A stretch of DNA of 64,000 bases from Hungatella sp. UBA3048 (lineage in GTDB: Bacteria; Bacillota; Clostridia; Lachnospirales; Lachnospiraceae), in assembly GCA_002367105.1 (NCBI GenBank), contig DFCS01000051.1:62001-126000 (forward strand). The letters run 5' to 3'. Within the stretch, counting starts at the first letter, position 1, and every line of letters starts with the position of its first letter. This document shows, piece after piece, positions 1 through 8,485 of the stretch. Made by a program: the position numbers and the translations under genes. The notes under the pieces were generated by a model. That model saw only the letters and a list, made by a program, of their open reading frames with translations, did no database searches and had not been told where the DNA came from.

Positions 1-157
1 GCTCATATTCCGTTCCCTGGATCTCCGATATCATCTGGCTTCCTGCATCATCAGAACCGCCGAATTCGGCTCCCTTTAAGGCAAAAAGGGGAACCGCTGC
101 AATCAGGAAAGCTAAAACAAGGAGAGTTGCTACGATCGTTTTGCTTTTACTGGTCAT
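1..157 (-). CDS. cbiN: Cobalt transport protein CbiN (3' end cut by window)
   Basis: The reading frame starts at an ATG at 157, one base after the cbiM stop, and runs off the window. It encodes a short basic N-terminus, a hydrophobic segment (about residues 8-22) and then LKGAEFGGSDD, the usual start of the extracytoplasmic part of CbiN. CbiN is the small membrane accessory subunit that works with CbiM in group I energy-coupling-factor cobalt transporters. The partner cbiM lies immediately upstream and the two are very likely cotranscribed. Confidence 0.85.
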   Translation of the reverse strand, partial: MTSKSKTIVATLLVLAFLIAAVPLFALKGAEFGGSDDAGSQMISEIQGTEYE

Positions 158-158
158 A

Positions 159-908
159 TTACTGAACCTCCTTTGAAAATCCAATTGCCTTCAGCTCCGG
201 AAGGGCATACGTTTCAAGGGTGATGATGATCACTGTGGTGAGGATACCCTCAATAATTGCAAGGGGAAGCTGGGTCGGTGCAAATACCCCTAAAAATTTA
301 ACGGCAGAGGCAAAGACGCCGCCTGTTTCCGAAGGATAAGCAAGTGCAAGCTGAATGGCAGTCACACAATATGTAAACAGGTCGCCGATCATCGCTGCCA
401 GGAAAATGCTGACCAGTTTATTTACCTTCAGCATTTTTAATAATTTATAAATTCCAAAAGACACAAACGGTCCTGCAATTGCCATGGAAAAGGTATTGGC
501 ACCCAGCGTCGTAAGACCGCCGTGAGCCAGTAATATGGCTTGGAATATCAGCACGATCATTCCCAGAATGCTGACTGCGGACGGCCCGAATAAAAGTGCC
601 CCCAGGCCGGTTCCCGTCATATGGGAACAGCTTCCGGTTACGGACGGGATCTTTAAGGATGATATGACAAAAATAAAAGCTCCCGACATAGCCAGTATGG
701 TGATGGTTTTTCTGTCCTCCAAAAGCCTCTTCCTGATGGAGAAGAATCCCGCTGCCAGAAATGGTACGCAAATAGCTCCCCAGGCGATACAGTATCCCAC
801 AGGAAGATACCCCTCCATAATGTGCATTCCATAAGCACTTGGAACAATTCCAAAGGCCAGGGCAAATGCAATGACAAGTTTCATGACTCTTTTTTCTTTC
901 TTACTCAT
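159..908 (-). CDS. cbiM: Cobalt ECF transporter substrate-binding subunit CbiM
   Basis: CbiM is the integral membrane S component that binds Co(II). The frame stays open upstream to 1031, but that stretch is riboswitch leader. The ATG at 908 has an AGGAG box 7-8 bases upstream and gives 249 aa, the normal family size. The first ~22 residues form a signal-like helix ending AYG, followed by MHIMEGYLP. In this family cleavage exposes an N-terminal Met-His whose amino group and His2 bind cobalt. Six or so hydrophobic segments follow. The gene sits downstream of a B12 riboswitch and is followed by cbiN, so repression by adenosylcobalamin is expected. Confidence 0.95.
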   Translation of the reverse strand: MSKKEKRVMKLVIAFALAFGIVPSAYGMHIMEGYLPVGYCIAWGAICVPFLAAGFFSIRKRLLEDRKTITILAMSGAFIFVISSLKIPSVTGSCSHMTGTGLGALLFGPSAVSILGMIVLIFQAILLAHGGLTTLGANTFSMAIAGPFVSFGIYKLLKMLKVNKLVSIFLAAMIGDLFTYCVTAIQLALAYPSETGGVFASAVKFLGVFAPTQLPLAIIEGILTTVIIITLETYALPELKAIGFSKEVQ

Positions 909-1139
909 TTTCATTCTCCTTTCCGTTTTCACACCCAGCTTTCTGGGTGGGGACCACCCCGCTTTATCGGAGTGTTCCAATAAAATAAGCACCAAGTTCC
1001 GATGATTCCCACTCATCAGACCGGCGCTCACAGGGTAAATCTTTATACAACAAAAAGACTTCCCGGCACCTGGTCATCGTTCGTAACCAGATGCATCGCA
1101 GGCCGTTCGATGAGCCAAAGGCGTATCGAACTTCCTTAT

Positions 1140-1300
1140 GAAAGGCAGGTCTTCTGACTCGTGTATCTTCACAGCAGCTCCTCTTCCCGGTTTCCCAGTG
1201 ATTTATTGAGCCCTGCTCCCCACTTACAGCGGCGGGACCGTAAGGGATTTTCACCCTTTTCCCTATTATCCTGCGGAGAATTTCACAGGCACCTTTCATT
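1140..1300 (-). ncRNA. Cobalamin (B12) riboswitch
   Basis: Read on the minus strand, the leader contains the conserved B12 box AGTCAGAAGACCTGCCT (about 1143-1159). It also has the upstream conserved blocks beginning GGTGCCTGTGAA and including a GCCGCTGTAAGTGGGGAG-like segment. About 230 bases of further leader follow before cbiM, with possible expression-platform hairpins such as GGGGTGGTCCCC near 947-963. A B12-responsive switch ahead of cobalt uptake genes is an established arrangement. The exact borders are estimated. Confidence 0.92.
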
Positions 1301-1311
1301 TCTTATGTAGT

Positions 1312-1340
1312 ATTGTAGCTGTTTCATACGTTTCTGTCAA
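1312..1340 (-). promoter_or_regulatory. Promoter of the riboswitch-cbiMN transcript
   Basis: On the minus strand TTGACA (1335-1340) and TACAAT (1312-1317) are separated by 17 bases, a near-consensus sigma-A promoter. Transcription would begin about 7 bases further on, just ahead of the riboswitch. The -35 hexamer overlaps the TGA stop codon of cbiO (1337-1339), so cbiMN can be transcribed separately from cbiQO. Confidence 0.75.
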
Positions 1341-2173
1341 TTTCTTTGTGTTTGTAAGAGCATTTCCAGCTCTCCTGCATCTCTGGGAGAATCCCCGCCT
1401 TCTTCTAAAATGCGATGCCTCACCAGACTGTAATAAACCTCCAAAAGAATCGGCCTTTTTAAATTGGCCTGGTTTAATACTTCATCATCCTCGAACACTT
1501 CCCTCACCGGACCGTCGGCTATGATGCGCCCCCCGGCAAAAATCACCGCCCGGTCTGCAAAACGGTAGGCAAAATCCACATCATGGGTTGAAATCAAAAG
1601 AGTTTTCCCCATTTCATTCATCTTATCCAGAACACCTTCTAACATTTCCACATTGACCGGATCCAGAGAGGCTGTAGGCTCATCGAATATAACCACCTCT
1701 GATTCCATGGCTATGATATCGGCTATGCTTACACGCTTTTTCTCCCCCCCGCTTAAATAGTGGGGCGGCCGGTCCTTCATGGGCATTAAATTCATACAGT
1801 CCAATGCCGTCTCCACCCGCCGTTTCACTTCCTCCTTAGGAAGCTTTAAATTCACCGGTCCAAAGGAGACCTCCGCAAACACCGTGGAAGCAATGATCTG
1901 GCTATCCGCATCCTGAAACACGATCCCCACATTTTTCCTCAGTTCATTCAAATCCTTTTTCCCAATTTCTTTTCCGCGGTAACGGATCTGGCCCGATTCA
2001 GGCCGCAATACGCCGTTCAGATTGAGAAAACAAGTGGATTTCCCAGCTCCGTTGGAACCAAGAACTGCTATCTTCTCTCCCTTTTTCACGGTAAAGTTGA
2101 TTTTCTTTAGCACCTGGTTTCCCTGCCCATAAGAATAAGACAGGTTTTCCGCTTGCAAAAGGATATCATCCAT
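1337..2173 (-). CDS. cbiO: Cobalt ECF transporter ATPase CbiO
   Basis: This 278-aa ABC ATPase powers the cobalt ECF transporter. It shows Walker A GSNGAGKST (residues 39-47), a Q-loop GIVFQDAD, the signature LSGGEKKR, Walker B VVIFDEPTAS and the switch histidine STHDVDFA. An AGGAG box precedes the ATG. It lies 43 bases downstream of cbiQ, its T-component partner, and upstream of the separately promoted cbiM. The usual order is cbiMNQO; here QO precede MN. The family assignment is certain, and the cobalt specificity follows from the neighbours. Confidence 0.93.
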   Translation of the reverse strand: MDDILLQAENLSYSYGQGNQVLKKINFTVKKGEKIAVLGSNGAGKSTCFLNLNGVLRPESGQIRYRGKEIGKKDLNELRKNVGIVFQDADSQIIASTVFAEVSFGPVNLKLPKEEVKRRVETALDCMNLMPMKDRPPHYLSGGEKKRVSIADIIAMESEVVIFDEPTASLDPVNVEMLEGVLDKMNEMGKTLLISTHDVDFAYRFADRAVIFAGGRIIADGPVREVFEDDEVLNQANLKRPILLEVYYSLVRHRILEEGGDSPRDAGELEMLLQTQRN

Positions 2174-2216
2174 TTTCCTTCAACTCCTTATCATCTGCTT
2201 TGATCCAGCAGCAAGA

Positions 2217-2987
2217 CTATCCTGCCATCCTCCACACCAGAACCAGAAATACAAAATAACCGGATGCAGCACCGATCTGCCAGCCTTTCACCTTTTTCTC
2301 CTCCTCCAGAAACATAAGCTCCCCATCATAACACCGTGCAGTCAAAGCGTCATAATAAACTCCGGCCTTTTTTAGAGAAACCACGAATAAATTGCCGGCC
2401 GTACTCCCAAAAGACCAGCAGGAAGTCTTAAAGTCGCAGTATCCCAGCCTTGACTCAGCCGCCTGCCTCATGCGGCACTGGGTATCCGTCATCACAAAGA
2501 TAAACCGGTAGATCATATTCATCAGTTCAACAATGATCTTCGGAATATGGAGTCTTCGGAACACACAGATCAACTCGCTTGCCGGAGTGGAAAGCACCAG
2601 CATATACATGGCACTTAATGAGGCCATAGCCTTTAAAACCAAACAAAAAGCCAGTTTAAGCCCACCTTCCGTCAGATACAGATAATATCCCCGCAACGAA
2701 ACCAGGACCCGTCCGTAAGGCGCCTTAGAAATATCCATTATAATGGCAGCCGTCCCCAAGACAAGAAATGCCAGCGGAATCCTTAAAAGCGCCAGGTATT
2801 TCCTCCCGGAAACCCCTCCCACCAGAATGGTGATCCCACCCATGGATAAAATAACCGCCCCGGATACCCAAGCATTATTTGCTGCAATGCAGATAAACAG
2901 CGCTGCCACTGCCACCGCCGCCTTAAGCTGTGGATTCCATTCCCTAATACGGGAAGCATAGGCATAATAATCAATGGTATCTATCAT
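2217..2987 (-). CDS. cbiQ: Cobalt ECF transporter transmembrane subunit CbiQ
   Basis: CbiQ is the T component that couples CbiO to CbiM in the membrane. I chose the ATG at 2987, with an AAAGGAGG box 6-7 bases upstream, over the upstream in-frame ATG at 3041. That gives 256 aa. The protein has several hydrophobic helices and the family's cytoplasmic coupling region with Ala-Arg-Gly/Cys-like motifs (RQAAESRLGY near residue 175 and ALTARCYDG near residue 212). No riboswitch is visible directly upstream, so cbiQO may be regulated differently from cbiMN. Confidence 0.92.
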   Translation of the reverse strand: MIDTIDYYAYASRIREWNPQLKAAVAVAALFICIAANNAWVSGAVILSMGGITILVGGVSGRKYLALLRIPLAFLVLGTAAIIMDISKAPYGRVLVSLRGYYLYLTEGGLKLAFCLVLKAMASLSAMYMLVLSTPASELICVFRRLHIPKIIVELMNMIYRFIFVMTDTQCRMRQAAESRLGYCDFKTSCWSFGSTAGNLFVVSLKKAGVYYDALTARCYDGELMFLEEEKKVKGWQIGAASGYFVFLVLVWRMAG

Positions 2988-3043
2988 TTTCACCTCCTTT
3001 ACAAGCTGATTATACGCTATACGGAAGGATCCTGCAATCATGT

Positions 3044-3084
3044 AAAACCCCCCCGGACAAATAGTTTTCGACTATCTGCCCGGG
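3044..3084 (-). terminator. Rho-independent terminator after the yiaK-like gene
   Basis: On the minus strand a GC-rich stem (CCCGGGCAGATAGT pairing with ACTATTTGTCCGGG, loop CGAAA) is followed by TTTT. It lies 31 bases after the reductase stop and ahead of cbiQ. Confidence 0.85.
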
Positions 3085-3114
3085 AGGCCGCTCTTCTTAT
3101 ATCCAGCACTCTGC

Positions 3115-4119
3115 TTACATCGCAAGAACCTGGCTCCATTTTTCTTCTGCAACCGGTATTCCGTTTGCCATGTTATCCCTCATAGCGATTGCCTCCGGTT
3201 CTCCCGGATACAGCACCTCACCGTTCTCCACCGCCGGCTCAGAGGATTTGATATCAGCGATGATATCAGCGATGATCTGATCCGTAAGCTCCGGACTGTT
3301 CGCTTTCGACGGGTCTATGGCGATCATCACCTGGGAAAGCCCTATCTCATCTCCGAACCCAGCTATGGTATGGACGGAATTCCCATTGGTCAGAACCGTC
3401 CCAATTAAATCAAGGGCAATAGAAATACCACTGCCTTTCCAGTATCCCATAGGCAATACCCGCCAGCTCTTCTCAATTTCGGCCGGATCAGTGCTTAAAT
3501 TTCCTTTTGTGTCGTATCCGCCCGGCACCGGAAGCATTTGCCCCTTCAGCTTATACTCTTCCAGCTTCCCATAAGAAAACTGGGAGACCGCACAATCAAT
3601 CACAACATGCCGGCCATCGCTTCTGGGAACTGCAAAAATGATGGGATTGTTGCCGATCTTCCGGTCTTTTCCTCCCCACGCCGGCATATTCGGACAGGTA
3701 TTAGACCAACAGATGCCGATACATCCCTGGTCCGCCGCCAAAAACCCATAGCTTCCGCCGCGCATCCAATGGTTGTTGTTGCCCAGAGCCACGATACCGA
3801 TCCCATATTGCTTTGCCAGTTCACAGGCCCTGTCCATGGCGAGCTTTGCATTCAGCGGACCGAATCCCCTTAGGCCGTTCCAGCGTTCAAATGCTCCCAT
3901 CTTAAGCTCGCACACAGCCTCTAAGTCCGGATTTATCTCCCCTTTTTCCAGATATTCCACCACCCTGGGAAAGCGGTTAAGCCCATGGGAATAAACACCG
4001 GCAAGGCTGTTCTGCGCGAAAATTACGGCCGCAGCCTCTGCTCTCTCTTCACGAAAGCCTTTTTTTACAAGCACTCTTTTAAACTCGCTTACCATTGTTT
4101 CATATGGAACTCTCATCAT
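3115..4119 (-). CDS. yiaK: YiaK-like 2,3-diketo-L-gulonate reductase (Ldh2/MDH2 family)
   Basis: This 334-aa NAD(P)H-dependent oxidoreductase belongs to the malate/L-lactate dehydrogenase 2 family. It resembles E. coli YiaK closely throughout: GVYSHGLNRFPR near residue 56, NHWMRGGSYG near residue 117 (catalytic His region), IGICWSNT, and LPMGYWKGSGIS near residue 223. YiaK reduces 2,3-diketo-L-gulonate to 3-keto-L-gulonate. Here the gene is the last of a sugar operon with a PTS and a putative glycosidase rather than with yiaLMNO genes, so the substrate may be another alpha-keto sugar acid. An AAGGAG box precedes the ATG, and a terminator follows. Confidence 0.85.
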   Translation of the reverse strand: MMRVPYETMVSEFKRVLVKKGFREERAEAAAVIFAQNSLAGVYSHGLNRFPRVVEYLEKGEINPDLEAVCELKMGAFERWNGLRGFGPLNAKLAMDRACELAKQYGIGIVALGNNNHWMRGGSYGFLAADQGCIGICWSNTCPNMPAWGGKDRKIGNNPIIFAVPRSDGRHVVIDCAVSQFSYGKLEEYKLKGQMLPVPGGYDTKGNLSTDPAEIEKSWRVLPMGYWKGSGISIALDLIGTVLTNGNSVHTIAGFGDEIGLSQVMIAIDPSKANSPELTDQIIADIIADIKSSEPAVENGEVLYPGEPEAIAMRDNMANGIPVAEEKWSQVLAM

Positions 4120-4171
4120 GAATCATTCTCCTTAACAGATATAATAAACTGCTAAATATGCGTTTAGTCCT

Positions 4172-5803
4172 TTAGTCATCTTTATTTCCGGCTTTAAGCT
4201 CCAAAGATCCTGCCGCAAGATAACCATGGCTTTTCCCTTCTTCACTTTCCGTGATCCAAAAAGCATATATTGCGGCATGGTCCAGCGTAAATCTGATTCG
4301 GATTTTATCCTGCCTTACATCCTTTAAACTTTTTTTATCCTGCCAGGTGATCCGGTATTTTGTCTTATCCTCCGTCATTACAATGCAATCCTGCCCGGAA
4401 TATCCCGGAATCACATTTCCCTCCGGATCCAGAATTTCGGCTGACAGTTTCCCTCCTGTGCAGTCTGCATTTACAAACAGGAACTCTCCCTGATATTTTA
4501 AAATCTCTGTTGTTAATGATCCCTTTGAATAAGCCTTCATGCCGGCGAACCCGTCACGCCTCAGTTTTGCCACCCCCACGGCTCCGCCTGAGTATTTATG
4601 GCTGCCGAAATGAGGCGATTGGCCTGAAAATGCAGAATAGTAAAAATAAAGTTCATCTCCTGCCACCGTGCAAATACCGTTAGCCGGATGCAGGTATCCG
4701 TAATCCCAGCTTCCTTCTTTCCTCGAAGAACTTAAAAAATCCTCATAAGTAGGCCTGTCAAAGTGGAACCCATCCCTGCTGAAGGCGATCTTTAAATCAT
4801 TGATCTTTGGAAGCCCGGTTTTTTCACATACAAAATTCGGAGGTCCCATAAATACGGAGTAAATACCAAGCATCACGCTTTCGTATGCCACTGCATCCAG
4901 ATTATACAGCTGCGTATAATATCCAAGATCCCGGTCCGGCTTATCGTATATATCTGTTCTCGCCCAGAAGCTTAGATCATCCTTTGACCACCGGCTGCCT
5001 TTGTAAAAATCGTCGGTCTCATAATAGCTGCGTACCCTTACCCTGCTGTCCAGCTCAGAAAAGGTCCTCAAGCTGTAGATCCATTTTTTACGGAATGGAT
5101 TATAAAAGAATGTCGTATTGTCCCCGGAATGGCTTGTTGTACCGACTTCCTCCCAATGTATTCCATCTGCGGACTTATATAATACCGTTATTTCCTTAGG
5201 AGGAACAGAGGATGGATCATCATGCGCATGTTTGGGCTTGCGGTGGTAATATTTGTAATCTTCCTCAAAACACCGGTAAAACACCAGCATCTTATATCTT
5301 TCATCCGGGGTCCCGGCATACTCGTCCAGCCATACGGCATCTCCATCTCTCATATAACCCGGAATGTGCTTAAGCACCCGGTCCGAGTGCCCGGCAGCGA
5401 TCTGGCTTAGCCGTTTCCACCGGAACCCATCGTCACTTTCCGCGTAAGCGCTGCCATCAAACCAGCCTGCATGATACCACATTTTAAATTTCCGGCTTTG
5501 AGCATCATAAAACACTCCGCCATTGAAGGGGCAGGCGCATGTACAATATCCGTCATTCAGCTCCATGCTGGTCTGTGGCCATAAAACAGGTTCTTCCGAG
5601 ACCTGCGGTTTCCCGAACTCTCTGATCAGATCCGTCTCACAAATCAAAAAATCGTCCACAAACAATTGCCGGCCAGCCGATATATCAATATAATCCGGTT
5701 TGTTCTCCAGATATGGAACGCGCAGCGGCTTATCCAATGTTTCTTCTCTGTAATGCGGCGGCCACGAATCCGGCAGCGTTATATTATTATATAATCGTTC
5801 CAT
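4172..5803 (-). CDS. Putative glycoside hydrolase, beta-propeller type (GH32/43-like)
   Basis: This 543-aa protein has no signal peptide and is probably cytoplasmic. The start RQLFVDDFLI (about residue 44) and repeated blade-like motifs (FKMWYHAGW, AESDDGFRWKRL, YKSADGIHWEEV, IAFSRDGFHFDRP, LYFYYSAF) are typical of five-bladed propeller hydrolase-like proteins related to GH32/43/68. I cannot assign the catalytic acids or the substrate. It lies 23 bases after the PTS gene and 52 before the reductase, so it probably hydrolyses the (phospho)disaccharide brought in by that PTS. An AAGGAG box precedes the ATG. Confidence 0.6.
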   Translation of the reverse strand: MERLYNNITLPDSWPPHYREETLDKPLRVPYLENKPDYIDISAGRQLFVDDFLICETDLIREFGKPQVSEEPVLWPQTSMELNDGYCTCACPFNGGVFYDAQSRKFKMWYHAGWFDGSAYAESDDGFRWKRLSQIAAGHSDRVLKHIPGYMRDGDAVWLDEYAGTPDERYKMLVFYRCFEEDYKYYHRKPKHAHDDPSSVPPKEITVLYKSADGIHWEEVGTTSHSGDNTTFFYNPFRKKWIYSLRTFSELDSRVRVRSYYETDDFYKGSRWSKDDLSFWARTDIYDKPDRDLGYYTQLYNLDAVAYESVMLGIYSVFMGPPNFVCEKTGLPKINDLKIAFSRDGFHFDRPTYEDFLSSSRKEGSWDYGYLHPANGICTVAGDELYFYYSAFSGQSPHFGSHKYSGGAVGVAKLRRDGFAGMKAYSKGSLTTEILKYQGEFLFVNADCTGGKLSAEILDPEGNVIPGYSGQDCIVMTEDKTKYRITWQDKKSLKDVRQDKIRIRFTLDHAAIYAFWITESEEGKSHGYLAAGSLELKAGNKDD

Positions 5804-5826
5804 GATACTCCTTACTATACGTTTAG

Positions 5827-7194
5827 CTATTCTTCAGACTTATAAAATACATAGGTCAATGCAAATGCTACTGCAAATCCAATGGCACATGCAATCAGAT
5901 ATTTTCCAAGCTGCCCATTTAAATACAATAAAATTCCGGGTATTGCGGTGATCGACATTCCGGTTCCTGCAAGCCCTGAAACAGAAGCGAATATACCGGC
6001 AAAACCGCCGCCGATACAGCCGCAGACAAATGGCACCAGTCTTGGCAGGTTCCCGCCGAAAATAAGCGGCTCTGTAATTCCTAAAAATGCAGGCACCACA
6101 GATGTAAGATACAGTGATTTCTGTTTTTTGTTCTTTGTCTTAAGTGCCGCCGCAATGCCCGCAGCTCCCTGAGCAACGATTGCGCCGCAGACCAGAGCAT
6201 TAAATGGATTGGCACCTGTATTGGCAAGCAGCTCTATTTCAAGTGCCTTAAATGTATGATGGAGTCCTGTGATCACCACCGCCTGCTGCAGTGCTCCAAC
6301 AATAAACCCTCCTATTCCAAACGGAATATTCATCAGGAAAGAAATGGCCGCAACCAGTCCCTTTTCGACTATATGCATGACAGGTCCTATGATAATTAAA
6401 CCTATGACCATGCTGGAAAAAAGTGTAACGAATGGAGTAACAATCAAATCCAGAACATCCGGTACGATTTTCCGAAGGCCCTTTTCAATTTTGGCCGCGA
6501 TCACACCCAGAATCAATGCCGGTAATACGGAACCCTGGTACCCTATGATCGGTATGTTTAAGTTCAACAGGCTTAAATAGATAGGCTCAATTTTTCCGCT
6601 GGCCACCTGATTCGCGTTGGGAAGCTGCGGGGCCACCAGCATAAGACCGATTACAATTCCCAGTGCGGGTGAAGCGCCGGACCGTTTCATGACGGAATAC
6701 GTCACCAGTGCCGGAAGAAATGCAAATGCAGTATCAATCAATACCTGGGACAAAGCCAGGAATGTAGGGTCTAATTCCACACCAAGATTCGTAATAAAGC
6801 TGCGCAGGCCCATGAAAAGACCTGTTGCAACTAAGATCGGTATGATTGGAAAAAATACATCTCCCAGCAGCCTCGATGCCTTTTGAAAGACATTCATATT
6901 TGCTGCCGCAGCTTCTGATTTAGACATCATGTTCCCGCTGTCCAGCTTTGTGATCTCAAGGAACTCTGCATATACCTTGTTCACAAATCCCGTCCCCAAA
7001 ATAACCTGGTGTTGCCCGGATGCCAGAAAGCTTCCTTTTACTCCGTCTATTTGTTCTATTTCTTTCTTGTTAAACTTTGCTCCATCTTTAAGAACAAGCC
7101 TTAATCTCGTAGCGCAATGCTCTACGTTTAAAATATTCTCCTGACCGCCAACGTGAACCAGAATCTGTTCAGCTGTTTGTCTTTCTTTACTCAT
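5827..7194 (-). CDS. PTS EIIBC component, Glc family (sucrose/trehalose-like)
   Basis: This 455-aa membrane permease imports and phosphorylates a sugar. The N-terminal IIB domain carries the phosphorylated cysteine Cys27 in the motif EHCATRLRL. The IIC domain (about residues 105-450) has roughly ten hydrophobic segments and the ITEPLIFGGNLPR motif typical of the superfamily. No IIA domain is fused, so a crr-like IIA must be supplied elsewhere. The ATG at 7194 follows AAGGAGG; the longer frame to 7236 overlaps the operator. It is the first gene of the PTS-hydrolase-reductase operon. Specificity is not readable from sequence. Confidence 0.88.
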   Translation of the reverse strand: MSKERQTAEQILVHVGGQENILNVEHCATRLRLVLKDGAKFNKKEIEQIDGVKGSFLASGQHQVILGTGFVNKVYAEFLEITKLDSGNMMSKSEAAAANMNVFQKASRLLGDVFFPIIPILVATGLFMGLRSFITNLGVELDPTFLALSQVLIDTAFAFLPALVTYSVMKRSGASPALGIVIGLMLVAPQLPNANQVASGKIEPIYLSLLNLNIPIIGYQGSVLPALILGVIAAKIEKGLRKIVPDVLDLIVTPFVTLFSSMVIGLIIIGPVMHIVEKGLVAAISFLMNIPFGIGGFIVGALQQAVVITGLHHTFKALEIELLANTGANPFNALVCGAIVAQGAAGIAAALKTKNKKQKSLYLTSVVPAFLGITEPLIFGGNLPRLVPFVCGCIGGGFAGIFASVSGLAGTGMSITAIPGILLYLNGQLGKYLIACAIGFAVAFALTYVFYKSEE

Positions 7195-7218
7195 ATGATC
7201 CTCCTTAGCATTATGCAA

Positions 7219-7238
7219 CAATGTACGCGCGTTCATTG
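7219..7238. promoter_or_regulatory. LacI-type operator for the PTS operon
   Basis: The 20-base near-palindrome CAATGTACGCGCGTTCATTG (one mismatched pair, central CG) lies between the promoter -10 and the PTS start. It would cover the transcription start. LacI-family regulators bind such CG-centred palindromes, and a LacI gene lies directly upstream. Confidence 0.7.
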
Positions 7239-7248
7239 ATTTATATTA

Positions 7249-7277
7249 AGAATATAACAGAAGTGGTCAGCTGTCAA
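7249..7277 (-). promoter_or_regulatory. Promoter of the PTS operon
   Basis: On the minus strand TTGACA (7272-7277) is followed after 17 bases by TATTCT (7249-7254). The operator-like palindrome starts about 11 bases downstream of the -10. Confidence 0.65.
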
Positions 7278-7320
7278 GATGTCATGTGATTTTTATATAT
7301 AATGCCCTATTTTTAAATTT

Positions 7321-8334
7321 TTATTTGTGCTGATTATACAATTCCCTGGAGGTTGATTCACGTATTACCAGCCTTGGAGAAAGTTGAATCAATTCCTCTT
7401 CCATATTCCCATTTATTCCATTGAACAGCATGTCTACCGCACTCTTTGCAATTTCTTCGATCGGCGAGGCCACGGAAGACAGCGTTGGAATCATCTTTCT
7501 GGCCAACAGCGTATTGTTATAACCACATACAATCACATCATTCGGCACTTCCAGGCCATATTCTGTTAATGCCTTTATAACGTCGCTGGCAGCGATATCG
7601 CTGTGCGCAAACCAGGCAGTTATTTTTTCGGGATCATGGTCCTTAAAATACTGACTGATGATTTCATAGACTCTTTGATTTTCCACCGTCTCATGCTGAT
7701 TGCATTCAAGAACAGCTTTTAATTTCAACCCGTTCTTTTCAAGCTCTGAACGGAATCCTTCTAATTTGTTATTTCCGGCCAGGGATCTTATGGGGCCTAT
7801 ATAACCAATATTTCTATGTCCAAGCTCACAAAAATGCCTTGCTACCTGAATGCCCCCTTCCTCTGAACTGATGATAATATTCTTCTTTTCCGTCCGCTTA
7901 AAAAGGCTGACCATGGGAATGCCTATTCCGCTGTATAATTTTTTATTAGGAGTTCCGATCGGTCTTACAATAATCCCGTCTACCTTCCTCCGTTTAAATC
8001 CGTTGATGATGCTGGCTTCCCTCGCCTTTTCTCTCTGAGCATCGCCGAGAATTACATTATACCCATAAATTTCAGCCCCGTGTACGATGGATGTCATCAA
8101 TGAAGCATACAATGGATTGGATAAATCGGAAAATAATACACCGATCAGATTGGTCCTGTTTCCTGCCAGGCTCTGCGCCACCTGATTCGGTTCATATCCC
8201 AGCTTTCTTACCCAATACATGACATTGCTTCGGGTTTCCATCGTGATAGATGGATGATTCGATAATACTCTTGATACGGTAGCACGAGATACGTGTGCAG
8301 CCTTGGCAACTTCCTCCATTGTAACCATAGTCAT
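7321..8334 (-). CDS. LacI family transcriptional regulator
   Basis: This 337-aa repressor has an N-terminal helix-turn-helix (MVTMEEVAKAAHVSRATVSRVLSNH) with the LacI hinge QSLAGNRTN, and a periplasmic-binding-protein-like sensor domain. I chose ATG 8334 because AAAGGA lies 6 bases upstream and it places the HTH at the normal distance. An upstream ATG at 8382 has a weaker site. It sits immediately upstream of the PTS operon in the same direction and very likely controls it through the palindrome at 7219-7238. Confidence 0.88.
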   Translation of the reverse strand: MTMVTMEEVAKAAHVSRATVSRVLSNHPSITMETRSNVMYWVRKLGYEPNQVAQSLAGNRTNLIGVLFSDLSNPLYASLMTSIVHGAEIYGYNVILGDAQREKAREASIINGFKRRKVDGIIVRPIGTPNKKLYSGIGIPMVSLFKRTEKKNIIISSEEGGIQVARHFCELGHRNIGYIGPIRSLAGNNKLEGFRSELEKNGLKLKAVLECNQHETVENQRVYEIISQYFKDHDPEKITAWFAHSDIAASDVIKALTEYGLEVPNDVIVCGYNNTLLARKMIPTLSSVASPIEEIAKSAVDMLFNGINGNMEEELIQLSPRLVIRESTSRELYNQHK

Positions 8335-8420
8335 ATCAAATCCTTTCATTGCGTTTCTTCTTGCCCGCTTTTCTTCTATCATACTATTTTCCTGCTGTTT
8401 TCGAAACCTCTTTTTAAGTA

Positions 8421-8458
8421 AAAAATTACAGCCTGGTAATTTTTAAATTGCCAGGCTG
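8421..8458 (-). terminator. Terminator after the ABC-F gene
   Basis: On the minus strand the stem CAGCCTGGCAATTT / AATTACCAGGCTG with a short A loop is followed by TAATTTTTT. It separates the ABC-F gene from lacI. Confidence 0.88.
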
Positions 8459-8485
8459 CTGCCCTCACAGGAATCATGATACTAA

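Noticed and set aside
964..1299. 111-codon minus-strand frame upstream of cbiM
   Set aside because: It covers the B12 riboswitch, whose conserved boxes explain the sequence. There is no protein family match in the translation.
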